DNA of 43,095 nt from Verrucomicrobiota bacterium. Its GTDB lineage: Bacteria > Verrucomicrobiota > Verrucomicrobiia > Opitutales > Opitutaceae. Where the stretch lies: the NCBI GenBank assembly GCA_016871775.1, contig VHCI01000018.1:1-43095 (forward strand), read 5' to 3'. Within the stretch, counting starts at the first letter, position 1, and each line of letters starts with the position of its first letter. Under the pieces are notes generated by a model that did no database searches, was not told the origin of the DNA, and worked only from the letters and a program-made list of their open reading frames with translations. Shown piece after piece: positions 1 through 8,411 of the stretch. The position numbers and the translations under genes were made by a program.

Positions 1-2940
1 ACGGACGAGGCGGGAATCTACCGGATCGCCGAGGTGCCCGCCGGTTCCGCGCGGGTCGAGGCGTTCTACACCGGGCTCGACGCGCAGGTGGCGGAGGTCG
101 CGGTCCGGCCGGGCAGGGTCGCCGAGACCAACTTCGAATTGTCGAGCGTCACGCGCTACGGCGGGAAGGCGGAGGTGGTGCGGCTGGACCCGTTCCAGGT
201 CGCGGCGGCCCGCGAGACCGACATCGAGTCCATCGCGATCAACGAGCAGCGATTCTCGCCCAACCTGAAGAACGTGATCTCGACCGAGAGCATGGGCGAT
301 GCGGTGGGCGGGAGCGCGGGCGACTTCCTGCGTTTCCTGCCGGGCGTCGCTGGGACCTTCGCCGGGGAGCTGGAGACCGAGGCCGTGCAGATCCGCGGCT
401 TTCCGAGCAACTACTCGGTGGTCTCCTACGACGGAGTGCCGCTGGCCGGCAACGCCCTGCAGGGCGGGCGCGAATTTTCCACCTCGCGCATGTCGGTGAA
501 CAGCGTCTCCCGCGTCGAGGTGACCAAGGTGCCGCTGCCCTCCAACCCCGCGGACACCATGTCGGGCTCGATCAACCTGGTCAGCAAGAGCGCGTTCGAG
601 CGCAGCACCGCCGAGTTCAAGTACCGGGCCGCGCTGACGACGAACGGCAAGCCGCTTTCCCTCCGGAAAACCGGGATGCCCGGCAACGAGCAGGCCTACA
701 ACTTCGCCCCCGATTTCAACTTCGACTACACGCTGCCGGTCAGCCCGGGGTTCGGGCTGGTGTTCACGGGCCTCTACTCCACCACCCTCTTCCGGACCGA
801 CTCGTGGTACACCGACTACCTCGCCGCGGGGACGGGGACCGGCGCGACGCCGGCCAATCCCTACCTGTGGCGGACGCGGAACGTCGAGTTCCTGCGCGGG
901 AACCAGCGCCACGGCGGCTCGGTGCGGGCCGACTGGCGCCTCGGCCCGCACGGCGTGATCTCCGCCGGGTACGTGCTCACCTACTACAATTCGCGCAGCA
1001 ACCAGTCGGTCTTCACGCCCACGGCCGGCAACAACGGCACCGCGAGCGTCGCGGGCGGGCGCAGCCTGAGCTACACGCCCGACCAGGTCCTGGGCGCGAC
1101 GGGGCGCGGCGACACCCCGCAGACCTTCAGTTTCGCGGACAACAACAGCGTCACCCAGAACGGCAACGTGCGCTACCGCTTCAATGACAGCACGTGGAGG
1201 ATCGAGTCGCTCGTCAGCCATTCGGATTCGAAGTCGTGGCGCCGCAACTCCAGCCGCGGGTTCTTCAACGGCCTCAATGTCGCCCTCGCCACGCCCTCGC
1301 GCGTGAACCTCCTGCGCATCGGTGGCGGCCGGGTCGGAGACTTCGAGGTGTTCGACAACGGCAACCGGCCGGTGGACCCGTTCGACATCGCCAGCTACAT
1401 CCTGAACACCGCCTCGACCAACCCGGAGCTGGATATGCGCACGAAAATCACGGTGGGCGAACTGGACTTCCGCCGCGAACTCACCGCGTTCGCGTTCCCC
1501 GCCGGACTGCAGATCGGCGGGTTGCACCGCGTCGAGGCCAACGACGAGCGCCGCCGCAACGGCCGCACCTACAATTTCGCCGGCATCAACGGCTCGCGTT
1601 CCGCGGCGCCGTTCCTCAACGAGCGCTACTACGGGGCCCATCGGCTGGAGGCCTTCCCGGACAAACCCCCGGTGCCGTGGGTGTCGCCCCACCGGGTCCT
1701 CGCCGCCTTCGCCTCGAACCCCGCTTGGTTCACGCAGACGCTGGCGCAGCAACGCACCACGGCGAGCAACAACCTGCTCGACTCCAAATACCTGAAGGAA
1801 ACCGTGTCCGCCGCCTATGTGCAGGCGGAGGCGCGCCTGCTCCGCAACCGGCTCCACGTCGTCACCGGAGTGCGTTACGAGGAGACGACGGACCTCGGGC
1901 TCGGGCCGCTGCAGGATCCCGATGCCGTGTTCACGCGCAACGCGAACGGCACCTTCGCCCGCACCCCCGCGGGGGCGCGCATCCGAAAACCGGAGGCCGG
2001 GGCCGCCGGCTCCCTCGAGGAGGTGCCGCTGATCTTCCGGGAGCGGGCCTCGCGCGCGGAGCGCTCCTACCGGGGCGCCTACCCGAGCCTCCACCTGAAC
2101 TTCAATGCGACGGAGAACCTCGTGGTGCGCGGCGCCTACGCCCGGACCTACGGGCGGCCCGACTACGCCAACATCGTGCCCAACACGAGCGTCACCCAGG
2201 ACGACGACCTCAACGCCGCCCCGGGCACCACGCTGGGCCGCATCACCTACAGCAACATCGGCCTGAAGCCCTGGACCGCGGACAACTATGACCTTTCGCT
2301 GGAGTACTACACGCCGCAGGGCGGCATCCTGAGCGGGGGCGTGTTCTGGAAGGAGGTGAGCAACTTCTTCGGCACGGTGGTGAAGGACGCCACCGCGGAG
2401 GACCTCGCGCTGCTCGGCCTCGATGGGCGTTACCTCGGCTGGCGGTTGACCTCGCAATTCAATTCCGGCGCGGCGCGCATTTTGGGCACCGAGATCAACG
2501 TCCGGCAGTCGCTCGCCCCCCTCGGGGGCTGGGGCCGCCACGTGACCGTCTTTGCCAACGCGACGAAGCTGGATCTCAGCGGCAGCGGCCTCGCGGATTT
2601 CACCGGCTTCCTGCCGGAATCGGTCAACTGGGGCGCCACCGTCCTGCGGAACCGCGCTACCCTGAGCGCCAAATGGAATTACCGCGGCACGTCGAAGGGC
2701 GTGCAGTTCCCGAATGTGGGCCCCGAGGCGTTCCGCTATCCGCAGGCGCGGCTCCAGTTGGACGCGAGCTTGGCCTACCAACTGGGCCGGCGCAACTCGC
2801 TGTTCCTCAACGTGCGCAATGTCACCAACGCGCTGCAGGAAGAGCACATCTACCAGGCCGCGACCCCCGGCCACGCGCGCGAGTTCCTCCACGGCCGCCT
2901 GGGCCGGATCATCTCGCTCGGGGTCAAGGGATCCTTCTGA
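1..2940 (+). CDS. TonB-dependent receptor, 5' end cut by the window
   Basis: Outer-membrane receptor for TonB-driven uptake, most likely of a glycan fragment. The reading frame is open from base 1, so the signal peptide and the start of an N-terminal carboxypeptidase-like regulatory domain are outside the window; 979 residues are visible. Residues 1-50 are the end of that beta-sandwich domain. A putative TonB box, VVRLDPFQV, lies at 59-67. The plug follows, with GDFLRFLPGV, an IRGF stretch and VEVTKVP. The rest is a long beta barrel ending in an aromatic residue (GVKGSF), as expected for BamA-assembled proteins. Layout and plug resemble the receptor encoded at 8412-11465 and the Xanthomonas/Caulobacter-type TonB receptor family. 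No SusD partner follows; a sialate O-acetylesterase starts 21 nt downstream, so the genes are probably co-transcribed. The substrate cannot be read from the sequence. Confidence 0.95.
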   Translation, partial: TDEAGIYRIAEVPAGSARVEAFYTGLDAQVAEVAVRPGRVAETNFELSSVTRYGGKAEVVRLDPFQVAAARETDIESIAINEQRFSPNLKNVISTESMGDAVGGSAGDFLRFLPGVAGTFAGELETEAVQIRGFPSNYSVVSYDGVPLAGNALQGGREFSTSRMSVNSVSRVEVTKVPLPSNPADTMSGSINLVSKSAFERSTAEFKYRAALTTNGKPLSLRKTGMPGNEQAYNFAPDFNFDYTLPVSPGFGLVFTGLYSTTLFRTDSWYTDYLAAGTGTGATPANPYLWRTRNVEFLRGNQRHGGSVRADWRLGPHGVISAGYVLTYYNSRSNQSVFTPTAGNNGTASVAGGRSLSYTPDQVLGATGRGDTPQTFSFADNNSVTQNGNVRYRFNDSTWRIESLVSHSDSKSWRRNSSRGFFNGLNVALATPSRVNLLRIGGGRVGDFEVFDNGNRPVDPFDIASYILNTASTNPELDMRTKITVGELDFRRELTAFAFPAGLQIGGLHRVEANDERRRNGRTYNFAGINGSRSAAPFLNERYYGAHRLEAFPDKPPVPWVSPHRVLAAFASNPAWFTQTLAQQRTTASNNLLDSKYLKETVSAAYVQAEARLLRNRLHVVTGVRYEETTDLGLGPLQDPDAVFTRNANGTFARTPAGARIRKPEAGAAGSLEEVPLIFRERASRAERSYRGAYPSLHLNFNATENLVVRGAYARTYGRPDYANIVPNTSVTQDDDLNAAPGTTLGRITYSNIGLKPWTADNYDLSLEYYTPQGGILSGGVFWKEVSNFFGTVVKDATAEDLALLGLDGRYLGWRLTSQFNSGAARILGTEINVRQSLAPLGGWGRHVTVFANATKLDLSGSGLADFTGFLPESVNWGATVLRNRATLSAKWNYRGTSKGVQFPNVGPEAFRYPQARLQLDASLAYQLGRRNSLFLNVRNVTNALQEEHIYQAATPGHAREFLHGRLGRIISLGVKGSF

Positions 2941-2961
2941 AGCAGGCCCCCCCGAATCCCG

Positions 2962-4503
2962 ATGCACGCCGATCCCCGCGACCGCCGGTTCCTTCTCCTG
3001 CTCCTGGCGTTGGCGCCTTCCCTCCGCGCCGTCGAACTGCCGGAGATGTTTCGCGATCATATGGTTCTCCAGCGCGATGCCCGCGTCTGCGTCTGGGGCC
3101 GGGGCAGCCCGGGGGAGACGATCACCGTCGCCTTTGCCGGCCAGGCCGCCACGGTCACGGCCGACGCCCGCGGCCAGTGGCACGCCTATCTCGCGCCCCT
3201 GCCCGCGAGCGCGGAGCCCCGGTCACTTGTGGTCCGCGGCCGCGAGACGCGCGAGGTGCGCGATGTCCTCGTCGGCGACGTGTGGCTGGCGGGTGGGCAG
3301 TCGAACATGGGCAGCAAGATGCGCGAGTACCTCGCGACCGTCGCGCCCGAGGTGCCGCGCGCCGATCTTCCGCTGCTGCGCTACTACAATGTGGCAAAGC
3401 GACGGCTGCCCGGGGAGCCGGCCCCGGCGGAAAACTGGGCCGCGGTCACCCCCGGAACGGTGCTGGACCTGTCGGCGACAGCGTACTTCTTCGGCCGCGA
3501 CCTGCAGCGGCATCTGCAGGTGCCGATTGGGATCGTGGTCTGCGCCTGGGGCGGGACCCTCGCCGAGAACTGGATCAGCCGCGAGACACTGCTCGCCGAC
3601 CCCGAGACCCGACCGATCATCACGCGCTACGAAGCGACCGTCGCGGGCTACGGGGACGAGGCGAGTTATCAGGCCCGCCTGGCCCGGCACCGGGAGGAAC
3701 TCGGCCGTTGGAAACAGAAGCGGAAGGGCGGCGAGAAGGGGGTGCCCGCGCCCAAGGAACCGATGGGGCGTGAGCACTTCCAGCGGCCGGCCGGTCTCCA
3801 CGAGACGATGTTCCGGACCATCGTGCCGTTCACGTTCCGGGGGATCATCTTCTACCAGGGCGAGAGCAACGTGGCGGACGGCCGCAGCCACCAGTACCGC
3901 CACCTGCTGCCGATGCTGGTGCACGAGTGGCGGCGGGATCTCGGGGCGGAACTCCCGTTCCTCCAGGTCCAGCTGCCCGTGATCAAGGGTCAGCACGACG
4001 ACGAGTGGGCGGAGATGCGCGAGTCGCAGCTCGTTGGCGCCCGGACCGTGCCCGGCTGCGAGACGGCCGTGGTCGTCGAGTACGGCGAGTTCAACCGGCT
4101 CCATCCCCATCTGAAGGAAGGCGTGGGCGCCCGGCTGGCGCTGCTCGCGCGGGGCGCGGTATACGGGGAGAGGATCGTCTTTCGCGGGCCGACGCTGCGC
4201 CGCCAACGCGTGGAGGGTGGGCGCGTGCGGCTCGAATTCGACTCCGGCGGCTCCGGCCTGCTGGCCCGGGGCGGCGAACTCAAGGACTTCGCGGTCGCTG
4301 CTGCCGGGGGCCAGTTCCGGCCGGCACGGGCGGTCATCGACGGTGACACCGTGCTCGTGTGGTCCGACGAGGTCGCGTCGCCCGTGGCCGTGCGTTACGG
4401 CTGGAGGAACTTCTTCGAACCAACCCTCTTCAATCGCGAGGGGTTCTCCGCCTCGCCCTTCCGGACCGACACGTTCAAACTCCGGACGGAGGACCAGCGA
4501 TGA
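2962..4503 (+). CDS. Sialate O-acetylesterase family protein (first of a tandem pair)
   Basis: Predicted periplasmic SGNH-type carbohydrate esterase that removes O-acetyl groups from sialic acid or other glycans. The 513-residue protein has a signal peptide (about 1-23). It then shows the family opening MFRDHMVLQRD (29-39), the nucleophile block GGQSNM with Ser114, the FYQGESN block near 297-303, and an LHPH motif with His381/His383 as candidate for the catalytic His. A basic insert (KQKRKGGEKG) precedes the QGESN block. The ATG is preceded by a pyrimidine-rich stretch, not a Shine-Dalgarno sequence. The stop overlaps the start of a second esterase (ATGA). Many members of this family act on plant or algal polysaccharides, so sialate specificity is suggested by the locus, not proven. 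Confidence 0.93.
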   Translation: MHADPRDRRFLLLLLALAPSLRAVELPEMFRDHMVLQRDARVCVWGRGSPGETITVAFAGQAATVTADARGQWHAYLAPLPASAEPRSLVVRGRETREVRDVLVGDVWLAGGQSNMGSKMREYLATVAPEVPRADLPLLRYYNVAKRRLPGEPAPAENWAAVTPGTVLDLSATAYFFGRDLQRHLQVPIGIVVCAWGGTLAENWISRETLLADPETRPIITRYEATVAGYGDEASYQARLARHREELGRWKQKRKGGEKGVPAPKEPMGREHFQRPAGLHETMFRTIVPFTFRGIIFYQGESNVADGRSHQYRHLLPMLVHEWRRDLGAELPFLQVQLPVIKGQHDDEWAEMRESQLVGARTVPGCETAVVVEYGEFNRLHPHLKEGVGARLALLARGAVYGERIVFRGPTLRRQRVEGGRVRLEFDSGGSGLLARGGELKDFAVAAAGGQFRPARAVIDGDTVLVWSDEVASPVAVRYGWRNFFEPTLFNREGFSASPFRTDTFKLRTEDQR

Positions 4504-6041
4504 GGGCTTCCCGCCGGGGCGCAGCCCTGCTGGCCACGCTCTTGGTCGTCGTCGGCGGGGCGATCGCCGAGGAGGCTCCGACGGTGGCGGAGATCTTCGG
4601 CCACCATATGGTGCTGCAGCGGGATCGGCCGGTCCCGGTCTGGGGCAACGCGCCCCCCGGCCTGCGCGTGAGCGTGGAATTTGCCGGACAGCAGCGCACC
4701 GGGCGCGCGGGAGCGGACGGACGCTGGCAGGTGGCGCTGGACGCGATGTCCGCGAGCGCGGCGTCCCGCGACCTCGTGATCCGCTTTGGCGATGGTGGCG
4801 GGGAGGCGCGCATCATCCGGGACGTGCTCGTGGGGGAAGTCTGGCTCTGCGGCGGGCAGTCGAACATGTTCTGGCCCCTGGGGCCGATCGCCAACCAACG
4901 CGGCCGCTGGCCCGGCGTGAAGGACGGCGAGGAGGAGGTGACGCGCGCCCGCTGGCCCGCGCTGCGCCTGAACTTCGATCCGGAGCACGAGCTGGGGCTC
5001 TCTGGCTGGCAGGTGTGTTCACCCGAAACGGTGCGCGGATTTTCCGCCACGGCGTACTTCTTCGGGCGCTCCCTGCACGAGACGTTGCGGGTGCCGATCG
5101 GCTTGGTGCTCCGCAGCCGGGGCGGGTCGAGCATCCAGGCCTGGACGCCTGGACCGGAGCTCGAGGCGCTGCCATTTGTGCAGGAGCAGCGGACCCGGCT
5201 GGAGCAAGGCCGCGAAGCCATCGTGGCGTGGAACCGTCGGATGGCGGAATTCCGCCAGGGCCGAGCCGCGGAGGAGACCGGGGCGCCGGCCCGGCCGGCA
5301 CCTTTACCCGATGAGCTCGAGACCGCCCGCAAGCTCCAGAGCCGGGGCGAACTCCACGAGCGGCTGGTCGCGCCCGTCGTGCCCTTCGCCCTGCGCGGCG
5401 CCATCTGGTACCAGGGTGAATCCAACACCAATCCCCGGGCCCTGGCTGCGGCTTATGGCGATATGCTCGGGGCGTTGATCGAGGGGTATCGCCGGCTCTG
5501 GCAAGATCCCACGCTGCCGTTCTACCTCGTGCAACTGCCGGTCTTCGAACGGCCGGCGGCGGGCGAGCACTGGCACATCGTGCGGGAAGGAATGCGCCGG
5601 CTGCATCAGCGCACGCCGCACACGGGCCTGGTGGTCACCTACGACTTCTCCGACCCGACGAACCTCCATCCGCCGGAAAAGCAGGAGGTCGGCCGGCGCC
5701 TCGCGCTCTGGGCCCTCGCGCATGCCTACGGCCGAGCGGTGCCTCATTCCGGGCCTCTCGTGCGGGAAGTCCGCTTCAGCGGGGCAAAGGCCGTCGTCTC
5801 GTTCCACCACGACGAGGGCCTGCGGTCGCTCGATGGTCACCCGCTGCGGGGTTTTGAGATCTCCGGGGCCGACGGCCGGTTCTTCCCGGCGGACGCCGAG
5901 CTCGCGGGCCAGGTCGTCCTCGTGAGCTCCGCGGCGGTGGCGGAACCCCGCCTGCTCCGCTTCTTCCACGGCGGATCGCGGATACCCAATCTGGGCAATG
6001 CGGCCCGCCTGCCTGCATCCCCCTTCACCACCGAACCCTAG
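4500..6041 (+). CDS. Sialate O-acetylesterase family protein (second of a tandem pair)
   Basis: Second predicted exported carbohydrate O-acetylesterase, also 513 residues. The chosen ATG overlaps the upstream stop (ATGA) and gives a clean signal peptide (MRASRRG, hydrophobic core, cleavage near AIA-EE at 23-25). This start also has a GGAGG seven nt upstream, one of the few Shine-Dalgarno-like sites in the window. Longer in-frame starts upstream would run inside the previous gene and are unlikely. Motifs are MVLQRD (37-42), GGQSNM with Ser121, WYQGESN, and NLHPPEKQEVG carrying the candidate catalytic His. Compared with its neighbour it has a different, Ala/Pro-rich insert before the QGESN block, so the pair looks like diverged duplicates that may remove acetyls from different positions or substrates. 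Confidence 0.92.
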   Translation: MRASRRGAALLATLLVVVGGAIAEEAPTVAEIFGHHMVLQRDRPVPVWGNAPPGLRVSVEFAGQQRTGRAGADGRWQVALDAMSASAASRDLVIRFGDGGGEARIIRDVLVGEVWLCGGQSNMFWPLGPIANQRGRWPGVKDGEEEVTRARWPALRLNFDPEHELGLSGWQVCSPETVRGFSATAYFFGRSLHETLRVPIGLVLRSRGGSSIQAWTPGPELEALPFVQEQRTRLEQGREAIVAWNRRMAEFRQGRAAEETGAPARPAPLPDELETARKLQSRGELHERLVAPVVPFALRGAIWYQGESNTNPRALAAAYGDMLGALIEGYRRLWQDPTLPFYLVQLPVFERPAAGEHWHIVREGMRRLHQRTPHTGLVVTYDFSDPTNLHPPEKQEVGRRLALWALAHAYGRAVPHSGPLVREVRFSGAKAVVSFHHDEGLRSLDGHPLRGFEISGADGRFFPADAELAGQVVLVSSAAVAEPRLLRFFHGGSRIPNLGNAARLPASPFTTEP

Positions 6042-6049
6042 CCATTTTC

Positions 6050-6070
6050 GGGGCGGCTGAAAACCGCCTC
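6050..6070 (+). terminator. Weak stem-loop after the esterase pair
   Basis: A 7-bp stem with one G-T pair and a 7-nt loop (CTGAAAA) lies just after the second esterase. No clear T-run follows, only a mixed pyrimidine stretch, so it may be a weak or Rho-assisted terminator or have no role. The rest of the 82-bp gap (6042-6123) is pyrimidine-rich up to the next ATG. Confidence 0.25.
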
Positions 6071-6123
6071 GCCCCCGCTGCGGGTTCTTCCTTCGCTCAC
6101 CCCGTTTCTCCCCCATCCCCCTG

Positions 6124-7026
6124 ATGTCCCCGTCGTCCCCGCTCCCCCGGCGCGAATTCCTCCTCCGTGCCGCCTCCGCGGCCGCTGTCGCCACCATTCC
6201 CGTCCCGCTGCCCGCCGCGGCCGCCCACGGCCTGACGCTCGGTCTTTCCCAGTACTCGCTCAAGGGACTCTTCGCCGCCAAGACCCTCGACCCGCTGGAC
6301 TATCCGGCCTTCGCCCGGCGGGAGTTCGGCATCACCGAGCTCGATCTCTGGGAGGGCGGACTGCCCGCCGACCGGATCGACGATGAGCGCTACCTCGCCG
6401 CTCTGCGGAAACGCGCCGCCGACGCCGGCACGCACCTGTTCCTGCTCATGGCCGGCGTGGTCGACGCCACCGGCGGCGCAGGCAAGGCCAAGAAGAAGGC
6501 CAAGCCCGCCGACCACGCGCGTTCGATTGAGCGCTCCGCCCAACTCGGCTGCCGCTACGTCCGCTTTTTCGTCAGCGCCCCCGGGGGAGACCGCGCCGCC
6601 GCCGTGGCCCGCTGCGCCGAGGCGCTGGCGCCCCTCGCCGATCGCGCCCAGGCCCTTGGCCTCACGACCGCGATCGAGCCGGGGGCCTCGGCGCTCACGC
6701 AGGACGGCGCTTTCCTCGCCGAGCTGATGCGCGCGATGCGCCACCCGCACTGCCGGCTGATGCCCGACTTCGGCAAGCTGCGCGGCGACATCTACGCCGG
6801 CACGGAAGCGATGATGCCCCACGCGGCGGTCATCTCCGCCAAGACCCACGAGTTCGACGCCGCCGGCAACCAGATCGACTTCGATTACTTCCGCCTGATG
6901 CGGATCGTCGCGGCGGCCGGCTTCCGCGGCATCGTCGCCATCGAATGGGAGGGCAGAAAACTCGACCCCGTCGCCGGGGTCCGCGCCTCCCGGAACCTGA
7001 TCGAACGCGCCCTCGCCGCCCTTTGA
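6124..7026 (+). CDS. Tat-exported sugar isomerase/epimerase-like TIM-barrel protein
   Basis: Member of the xylose isomerase-like TIM-barrel superfamily (sugar phosphate isomerase/epimerase family), 300 residues. A twin-arginine signal (PRREFLL at 8-14, then an Ala-rich hydrophobic core) points to export in folded form. A metal-site set typical of the superfamily is visible: Glu185 (IEPG), Asp215 (MPDF), His242 (KTHEF) and Glu274 (IEWEG). A lysine-rich insert (KAKKKAK, 121-127) is unusual. It is followed 11 nt later by a Gfo/Idh oxidoreductase, a pairing common in PVC bacteria. An exported protein should not meet phosphorylated sugars, so a free keto-sugar or oxidised sugar is a more likely substrate; this is inference. 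The ATG follows CCCCCTG, with no Shine-Dalgarno sequence. Confidence 0.85.
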   Translation: MSPSSPLPRREFLLRAASAAAVATIPVPLPAAAAHGLTLGLSQYSLKGLFAAKTLDPLDYPAFARREFGITELDLWEGGLPADRIDDERYLAALRKRAADAGTHLFLLMAGVVDATGGAGKAKKKAKPADHARSIERSAQLGCRYVRFFVSAPGGDRAAAVARCAEALAPLADRAQALGLTTAIEPGASALTQDGAFLAELMRAMRHPHCRLMPDFGKLRGDIYAGTEAMMPHAAVISAKTHEFDAAGNQIDFDYFRLMRIVAAAGFRGIVAIEWEGRKLDPVAGVRASRNLIERALAAL

Positions 7027-7037
7027 AACTCCCCCCG

Positions 7038-8399
7038 ATGCCCCTCCCCTCCACCTTCACCCGTCGCGCCTTCCTGCGCTCCACCGGAACCGGCGTCGCC
7101 GCCCTCGGCCTCGCCCCCGCACCCGCACGCGCCGCGGCCGAACCCATCCGCCTGGGCCGCCTCATCGACCCCTCCCGGAAGCTCAACGTGGCCTGCATCG
7201 GCTGCGGGGGGAAGGGCGTTTCCGACGTCACCGGCGTCAGCGGGGAGAACATCGTCGCCCTGTGCGACGTCGACGCGGCGCAGGCCCGGCAGATCTTCGG
7301 GCGGTTCCCCGCCGTGCCGAAATACCAGGACTACCGGCGGATGCTGCGGGAGCTGGATGACCGGATCGACGCGGTGACCATCTCCACGCCCGACCACACG
7401 CACCACGCGATCGCGATGCTGGCGATCTCGCTGGGCAAGCACGTGTTCGTCCAGAAGCCGATGGCGCGCCTGGTCGGTGAGACGCGGGACTTGCTGCTGG
7501 CCGCGCGCCGACACCGGGTCGTGACCCAGATGGGCAACCAGGGCCACGCCGGCGAGGGCGTGCGGCTGGCGCGGGAATGGGTCCAGGCCGGGCTCATCGG
7601 CCCCGTGCGCGAGGTCCACGTCTGGACCAAGAAGATGGAGCTCGGGCCCTACAAGTCGGCGGTCAAGAGCCGTCCCGCGCCCGGCGAGCAGCCGCCGGCG
7701 ACGCTGGATTGGAACCTCTGGAACGGCCCCGCGCCGGCGCGTCCTTACAGCGCCGAGTACCATCCCCGGCGGTGGCGCAACTGGTGGGACTTCGGGGGTG
7801 GGGCGCTCGGCGACATCGGCTGCCACACGCTGGATGCCCCCTGCTATGCCCTCGACCTCGGGGCGCCCGAATGGGTGCAGGCCGAATGCGAGCCGACCAA
7901 CGGTGAGACGTTCCCGGACTGGTCGGTGATCACCTACCAGTTCGCAGCGCGCGGCGCCCGACCGCCGGTCCGCCTGACCTGGCACGACGGCGGGAAACTG
8001 CCGCCCCGCCCGCCGGGCCTTGAGCCGGACCGCGCCCTCGAGGAGCGCTACGGCTATTACTTCCTCGGCGACGCCGGGGTGATCTACGACCCGAGCGAGA
8101 AGTGCGCCAGCCCCCGCCTGCTGCCCGAGGCGCGGATGCGCGAGGCGAAGTTCCCGCCGAAGACGATCCCGCGCGTCCCCGGCGGCGACCCGTTCAAGGA
8201 GTGGATCGCCGCTTGCAAGGGCGGCCCGGTGCCCGGCTCCAACTTCGAGTACGCAGCCCCGCTCACCGAGATGGTGATGCTCGGAAACGTGGCCCTGCGG
8301 GCCCCGGGCCGGCGTCTGCGGTGGGACGAGGCCCACCTGCGCCTGCCGGACGCCCCGGAACTCGAGCGTCACCTCCACGCCGAGGCCCGGGTTTTCTGA
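7038..8399 (+). CDS. Tat-exported Gfo/Idh/MocA family oxidoreductase
   Basis: NAD(P)-dependent sugar oxidoreductase of the Gfo/Idh/MocA family, 453 residues. The start at 7038 gives a Tat signal (TRRAFLRS at 8-15) and AxA cleavage near 32-34; a longer in-frame start runs back into the preceding gene. The Rossmann fold shows VACIGCGGKG (51-60) and the acidic end of strand 2 (LCDVD). The usual EKP motif reads QKP (139-141), as is common among exported PVC members. GDIGCH (258-263) is the usual C-domain Asp/His motif. It probably works with the TIM-barrel protein just upstream on the same sugar. A Gfo/Idh enzyme (YjhC/NanOx) is known in bacterial sialic acid metabolism, but this exported form is a different subgroup, so that link is only suggestive. 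It converges on the next gene with 12 bp between stops. Confidence 0.9.
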   Translation: MPLPSTFTRRAFLRSTGTGVAALGLAPAPARAAAEPIRLGRLIDPSRKLNVACIGCGGKGVSDVTGVSGENIVALCDVDAAQARQIFGRFPAVPKYQDYRRMLRELDDRIDAVTISTPDHTHHAIAMLAISLGKHVFVQKPMARLVGETRDLLLAARRHRVVTQMGNQGHAGEGVRLAREWVQAGLIGPVREVHVWTKKMELGPYKSAVKSRPAPGEQPPATLDWNLWNGPAPARPYSAEYHPRRWRNWWDFGGGALGDIGCHTLDAPCYALDLGAPEWVQAECEPTNGETFPDWSVITYQFAARGARPPVRLTWHDGGKLPPRPPGLEPDRALEERYGYYFLGDAGVIYDPSEKCASPRLLPEARMREAKFPPKTIPRVPGGDPFKEWIAACKGGPVPGSNFEYAAPLTEMVMLGNVALRAPGRRLRWDEAHLRLPDAPELERHLHAEARVF

Positions 8400-8411
8400 G
8401 ACCGCTCCGCG

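Noticed and set aside
6050-6070. Strong Rho-independent terminator
   Set aside because: The stem is short with a G-T pair and no T-run follows; kept only as a weak stem-loop.
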